Assembly (NCBI RefSeq): GCF_002902985.1
Contig: NZ_CP026167.1
Coordinates: 3,038,001-3,102,000 of the forward strand
Source: Leclercia sp. LSNIH1
Lineage (GTDB): Bacteria; Pseudomonadota; Gammaproteobacteria; Enterobacterales; Enterobacteriaceae
Length of the DNA stretch: 64,000 nucleotides
Direction: 5' to 3'
Part shown: one piece after another, positions 60,450 to 64,000 of the stretch
Numbering within the stretch: the first letter of the stretch is position 1
How the letters are laid out: the number at the start of each line of letters is the position of its first letter
Made by a program: the position numbers and the translations under genes
The notes under the pieces: model-generated
The model's database searches: none
What the model was told of the DNA's origin: nothing
What the model saw: only the letters and a program-made list of their open reading frames with translations

Positions 60450-62612
60450 ATGCGTAACCCTTTAAGCTGGCATAAAATTCCTTCTGCCAGGACCTTGTTT
60501 GCCATGATCTTCATGGCAGGGGTCGGCTTAATTTTCTCTGTGGTCGCCTTGCTCTACCTCTCCCTCAACCTTATCAGCAGTAAAGCCAACGAAATCGACG
60601 AGCAGCGCACCGCGCTCTCGGTAGAGGGCGCTATTCAGACATCGGTGAACCGGGTCTGGTCGCTGGTGATTGATAACGCGGTCTGGGACGATGCCGTGCG
60701 GGAGGCCTATCGCCCGGCGCTCGACATCGACTGGCTCTACAACACCTGGGGCGCAGGCTACAAGGTGAATAACCTCTATGACGGCACCTTTGTACTCGAC
60801 GAACGGTTTCGGGTGCTGTGGGGATCGTTCAAAGGCCAGCCTTTTGCCGAAAAAAACCTCGACTTCTTTGGCGACGGTTTGAAATCGCTGATCCTGATGC
60901 ATACCAACGCCCTGCGCTCGGATAAAAACATCTACGCCGGGATCACCCGTACCCGGGCGGGGATTGCTTTTGTTGGCGTTGGCCTGATACGCCCGACGAT
61001 TGGCAGCCTGCGGGTGGGGGACAATACCCGTCGTTTTCTGGTGATTACCCGCCATATCAACCCGCAAATCCTGCGCGATCTCGGGAATACGTTTCAGATC
61101 GACAACCTGACCTTTACGCCAGAGCGGGTGAGCGACGTCAGTGTGCCGCTAAAAAGCTCCTCCGGCGAAGTGCTGGGCTATCTCTCGTGGCAGCCGCGCC
61201 TACCGGGGGCCGCAGCGGCGAAAGCGGCCTCCCTCGACATCACGCAGATCGTCTTGCTCACCGCGACGCTGATTTTGCTGTTTATCCTCTTCAGCTGCGT
61301 GGGTCTGTATAAACTGGCGCGGGGGGAGACGCTGGCACGGTCGGTGGCGCGTACCGACTGGCTGAGTCATCTACCCAATCGCCGGGCGCTGATTGAAGAG
61401 CTGGAGCGGGTGAGCCAGCGCGGCGATACCGATCGCAAAAGCGTGGTGTTTATCGATCTCGACGGCTTTAAGGACGTCAATGATATCTACGGCCATGAGG
61501 TGGGCGATGCGCTGATCGTCATCATCGCGGGCGCGCTGCGTGACAATGTGCCCAAAGACGGCATGCTGGCCCGGATGGGCGGCGATGAGTTTGCCATGAC
61601 CATCGGGGGCGACAACGCCGAAGCGCTGGCCTCGGCGTTTGCCGGCTTTGTGCTTGATTATCTCCACTCGCCCATCATTGTTGGTGAGCGTTCCATCCAC
61701 ATTGGCGCCAGTATCGGCATCGCCAGCGGCACGCTGGTGGAGTGCACCAGCACCGAGCTGTTCCGTCGCGCCGATATTGCTATGTACCACTCGAAAATTA
61801 CCGGCAAGGGGCGGGTGACGCACTATGATGCCGAGCTGAACAACGTTCGCGAGCGTCGGCTGGCGATTGAGGGGCAGATCCGTCATGGTCTGGAACACAA
61901 TGAGTTTGACGTCTGGTATCAGCCGATCATTGATGCCCGCAGCCAGAAAATGGTCGGCGTGGAAGCGCTGGTGCGCTGGCCGCGGCGTCCCCAGGGGCCG
62001 CTGGCGCCGGATGAGTTTATTACCGTCGCCGAAACCAGCGGTCTGATTTACGGCCTGGGGCAGTTTGTCCTCAGCCGGGCCTGTCAGGATCTGGAGCCAT
62101 ACACGGATTTAAAACTCTCGGTCAACATCTCCCCGGCGCAGTTTCGTGATCCCGAATTTGAAGCCAAAGTGGAAGGCGCGCTGGCCCTCAGCCACTTTCC
62201 CCCTACGCGCCTGCAGCTGGAAGTAACCGAAACCTACGTGCTGGAAAATCCCGAGCGGGCACGCTCAGCCATCAATAATCTCAAGGCGCAGGGTATCGCG
62301 GTGGCACTGGACGATTTCGGTACCGGCTACTCCAGTATCGGCTATTTGCGCCGCTTTAACTTCAATACCATCAAGATAGATAAATCCCTGGCCGGGCTGG
62401 TGGATCACGATGAACAGGCCTCAGCGCTGGTGAGCGGTACGGTGCGCATTGCCACCGCGCTGGGGATGACGGTGGTCGCAGAAGGGGTGGAGAACGAAAA
62501 ACAGATGAAGCTGCTGCGTCTGGCGGGCTGCGATCAGCTGCAGGGTTACTGGTACAGTCAGCCGATGCCGATAGAGGCGATTATGGCGCTACGGCAGCAG
62601 CGCCAGTGTTAA
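60450..62612 (+). CDS. CHASE4-GGDEF-EAL cyclic-di-GMP signalling protein
   Basis: This 720-residue inner-membrane protein has segment 1 (about 17-42), a periplasmic CHASE4-type sensor domain (WDDAVREAYRPALDIDWLYN), and segment 2 (about 263-285). Next come a GGDEF domain with intact GGDEF (near 375) and an EAL domain with EAL (near 503), EVTE, DDFGTGYSS and VAEGVE, all expected for activity. The inhibitory RxxD five residues before GGDEF is absent. It could be a phosphodiesterase, a cyclase or both. It lies between mdtI and ydgD, adjacent in E. coli, so it is an accessory insertion. Confidence 0.9.
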   Translation: MRNPLSWHKIPSARTLFAMIFMAGVGLIFSVVALLYLSLNLISSKANEIDEQRTALSVEGAIQTSVNRVWSLVIDNAVWDDAVREAYRPALDIDWLYNTWGAGYKVNNLYDGTFVLDERFRVLWGSFKGQPFAEKNLDFFGDGLKSLILMHTNALRSDKNIYAGITRTRAGIAFVGVGLIRPTIGSLRVGDNTRRFLVITRHINPQILRDLGNTFQIDNLTFTPERVSDVSVPLKSSSGEVLGYLSWQPRLPGAAAAKAASLDITQIVLLTATLILLFILFSCVGLYKLARGETLARSVARTDWLSHLPNRRALIEELERVSQRGDTDRKSVVFIDLDGFKDVNDIYGHEVGDALIVIIAGALRDNVPKDGMLARMGGDEFAMTIGGDNAEALASAFAGFVLDYLHSPIIVGERSIHIGASIGIASGTLVECTSTELFRRADIAMYHSKITGKGRVTHYDAELNNVRERRLAIEGQIRHGLEHNEFDVWYQPIIDARSQKMVGVEALVRWPRRPQGPLAPDEFITVAETSGLIYGLGQFVLSRACQDLEPYTDLKLSVNISPAQFRDPEFEAKVEGALALSHFPPTRLQLEVTETYVLENPERARSAINNLKAQGIAVALDDFGTGYSSIGYLRRFNFNTIKIDKSLAGLVDHDEQASALVSGTVRIATALGMTVVAEGVENEKQMKLLRLAGCDQLQGYWYSQPMPIEAIMALRQQRQC

Positions 62613-62613
62613 G

Positions 62614-63435
62614 TCACTGCTGGGCCAGCTCTGCCAGCTTGTCGCGAAAACCGGTGATCGACAGGGCGCGGTTATCGGCCCGCCAGCGATCTTTTGCCGC
62701 CGGGGCCGAACTCTGAACGCCAATAAGCTGCCAGCCTGCGGCGGTATTCAGCATCAGCGGCGAACCGCTGTCGCCGGGCAGGGTATCACACTGATGGGAC
62801 AGCACGCTGTTTTGCGCCCAGCCGGTGACGATACAGTCCTGATGGGTGTACAGCACATCCAGATGATCTTCCGGGTATCCCGCCTGGCTCACCTTGCGAT
62901 CGGCCTCTTTCAGGGCGGCGGTCAGCTCCGCTTTATCCCCGGCAAACAGCGGTAGCGGGGTGATCCCCGACGGCGGGTTGCGCAACACCACCAGACCAAA
63001 ATCCCACGAGGCGGCAGAGGGCGGCACAATCCAGCCATCGCCATCGGCTTTCAGCCGTCTGCCTAATGAGGCATCGACGCGGCCTTCAATGCCGTGGATC
63101 TCATAACGCCAGCTCCCCTTTTGCGAGATGAAGCGCAGGGCAACGGCCCTATCCGGTTTACCTTTCGGCGGCACCAGCAGACAGTGTCCGGCGGTCAGCG
63201 CCAGTCGAGGGGTGATGAGGGTGGCGGTACAGAGGTTTCCGCTGGCCGTCTCCAGCTGGCCAATAGCCTCCCACGGCGCGCGGGACGGATCGGCGACACG
63301 CGTGCGATCGTCATGACCAAAAAAGAGCGTTTGAATCTCTTTGGCGTTCGCGGCCTCGTTGTCGCCATCGTCCGCATGACTTAATCCAGAAAAGAGAAAA
63401 AATGTTCCCAGCACAATCGCAACAGATTTACGCAT
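62614..63435 (-). CDS. ydgD: YdgD, exported trypsin-like serine protease
   Basis: This 273-residue protein has a signal peptide (cleavage near SHA-D, residue 21) and a trypsin-like domain with the catalytic triad in LALTAGHC (His), SWDFGLVVL (Asp) and LPGDSGSP (Ser). The Cys pairs typical of the family are present. It is nearly the same length as E. coli YdgD (273). Substrate unknown; periplasmic. Its stop is 1 nt after the end of the convergent GGDEF-EAL gene. Confidence 0.93.
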   Translation of the reverse strand: MRKSVAIVLGTFFLFSGLSHADDGDNEAANAKEIQTLFFGHDDRTRVADPSRAPWEAIGQLETASGNLCTATLITPRLALTAGHCLLVPPKGKPDRAVALRFISQKGSWRYEIHGIEGRVDASLGRRLKADGDGWIVPPSAASWDFGLVVLRNPPSGITPLPLFAGDKAELTAALKEADRKVSQAGYPEDHLDVLYTHQDCIVTGWAQNSVLSHQCDTLPGDSGSPLMLNTAAGWQLIGVQSSAPAAKDRWRADNRALSITGFRDKLAELAQQ

Positions 63436-63537
63436 ATCACACTCTAAAGGGATTAATTATGATTATTAAATATGAACCCTGGTAATTAACTATAGACGGG
63501 ACAGCGCGAAAGTGGGAGTAAAATCAGCGTACTACAG

Positions 63538-63621
63538 TCAGGAAATATAAAACACACCCGCGACAAGTGCGCATAAAATAAGCGTGACAAGAATTACCTC
63601 AAACCGATAGCGCTGCAACAT
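63538..63621 (-). CDS. ydgU: YdgU, 27-residue small membrane protein
   Basis: The frame encodes MLQRYRFEVILVTLILCALV and then AGVFYIS, 27 residues, all but the ends hydrophobic, with a positive N-terminus. It is very like E. coli YdgU, a verified small protein with the same length and position between asr and ydgD. GGAGG lies 5 nt before the ATG. It starts 14 nt after the asr terminator stem, so it could be expressed by read-through from the acid-induced asr promoter. Function unknown. Confidence 0.85.
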   Translation of the reverse strand: MLQRYRFEVILVTLILCALVAGVFYIS

Positions 63622-63634
63622 AACGCCCTCCGGA

Positions 63635-63672
63635 TAAAAAAACGGCGCTGCCACCTTGCCGGTACAGCGCCG
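63635..63672 (-). terminator. Terminator of asr
   Basis: CGGCGCTG and CAGCGCCG pair around a 14-nt loop, followed on the minus strand by seven T, 43 nt after the asr stop. Confidence 0.85.
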
Positions 63673-63714
63673 ATGACCAACGTGCCCGTCGCGGACACGT
63701 TAAGCTAAGCGGGC

Positions 63715-64000
63715 TTATGCAGCCGGTTTTGCGGTTGGAGCAGCAGCTTCGTGTTTCACTGCTTTTTTATGGTGTTTTTTTGCTGCCTGCGCTTTCTGGG
63801 CTACAGGTGCGGCCTCTTCTTTTTTCACAGCTTTTTTATGGTGCTTTTTAGCCGCCTGCGCTTTCTGTACTGCGACTTTTTTGTGTTTTTTATGCTGCAC
63901 GGTTTTCGCAGCCGGTGCCGCGGTAGAGGTGGCAGCCGGAGCCGCGGTGTTGGCAACAGCGTCAGCGGCGAATGCAGCAGAAGAGAGACCCATAGCAGCG
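63715..64000 (-). CDS. asr: Asr, acid shock protein (5' end beyond the window)
   Basis: The frame runs off the right edge. The visible start is [20 protein letters not shown], matching the end of the Asr signal peptide; the E. coli protein has MKKVLALVVAA before this. The mature region is basic with repeated [15 protein letters not shown] units (two copies) separated by Glu/Ala linkers, and a Pro/Ala tail. Asr is a periplasmic, intrinsically disordered protein strongly induced by acid under PhoB/RstA-type control. Only the first few residues of the signal peptide are missing. Confidence 0.93.
   Translation of the reverse strand, partial: AAMGLSSAAFAADAVANTAAPAATSTAAPAAKTVQHKKHKKVAVQKAQAAKKHHKKAVKKEEAAPVAQKAQAAKKHHKKAVKHEAAAPTAKPAA

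Overview
The window is chromosomal DNA of an enterobacterium (Enterobacteriaceae). Nearly every gene has a close Escherichia coli counterpart, in an order that largely follows the E. coli slyA-to-asr segment near the replication terminus. Accessory genes and one relocated block mark it as a different genus, probably of the Enterobacter/Lelliottia/Leclercia/Kosakonia type. The genus is inferred from general layout, not from a marker gene. A Tus gene with a TerB-like site just upstream places the window in the terminus region. No IS element, prophage, CRISPR array, rRNA or tRNA gene was recognised.

Layout, left to right. (1) 1-3.0 kb: ydhJ (partial) and ydhI, divergent slyA, a membrane diguanylate cyclase lodged between slyA and slyB, then slyB. 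(2) 3.3-8.6 kb: anmK, mliC, pdxH, tyrS, pdxY (two vitamin B6 salvage genes flanking tyrosyl-tRNA synthetase) and gstA. (3) 8.7-10.8 kb: peptide permease dtpA with a 615-bp upstream region holding an orphan promoter plus terminator (possible small RNA). (4) 10.8-17.2 kb: rsxABCDGE-nth, the electron-transport complex that keeps SoxR reduced, with endonuclease III. (5) 17.2-24.8 kb: ydgK, cnu, blr, ydgJ, add, and malY-malX divergent from malI with its two operators. (6) 24.8-27.6 kb: an accessory LysR / exported metallo-beta-lactamase-fold hydrolase / alpha/beta hydrolase cassette where E. coli has hdhA and the uid (glucuronidase) genes. (7) 27.7-34.9 kb: ydgA, manA, fumA, fumC, tus and TerB.

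(8) 34.9-39.9 kb: rstB and rstA, adjacent in E. coli, are separated here by a three-gene metal-chelate-type ABC importer. Its promoter region carries a Zur-like box overlapping a dif-like sequence. (9) 40.1-47.1 kb: ydgC, folM, ydgI, ydgH, pntA and pntB. (10) 47.2-58.2 kb: a block (MscS-family channel, uspE, fnr, ogt, abgTBA, abgR, smrA, an oxidoreductase). Its uspE-to-smrA part lies about 0.3 Mb away in E. coli, but here it sits between pntB and tqsA. (11) 58.2-64 kb: tqsA, mdtJI, a CHASE4-GGDEF-EAL protein, ydgD, the 27-residue ydgU and asr (cut by the window end).

Several themes connect the genes. Redox and oxidative stress: rsx, nth, fumC, pntAB, fnr. Envelope and PhoP-linked functions: slyA, slyB, mliC, rstA with a good PhoP-type promoter, asr. 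Cyclic-di-GMP turnover: two extra GGDEF proteins. Folate catabolite use: abgABT. The most unusual parts are the importer splitting rstAB, the accessory hydrolase cassette, and the orphan transcription unit upstream of dtpA.
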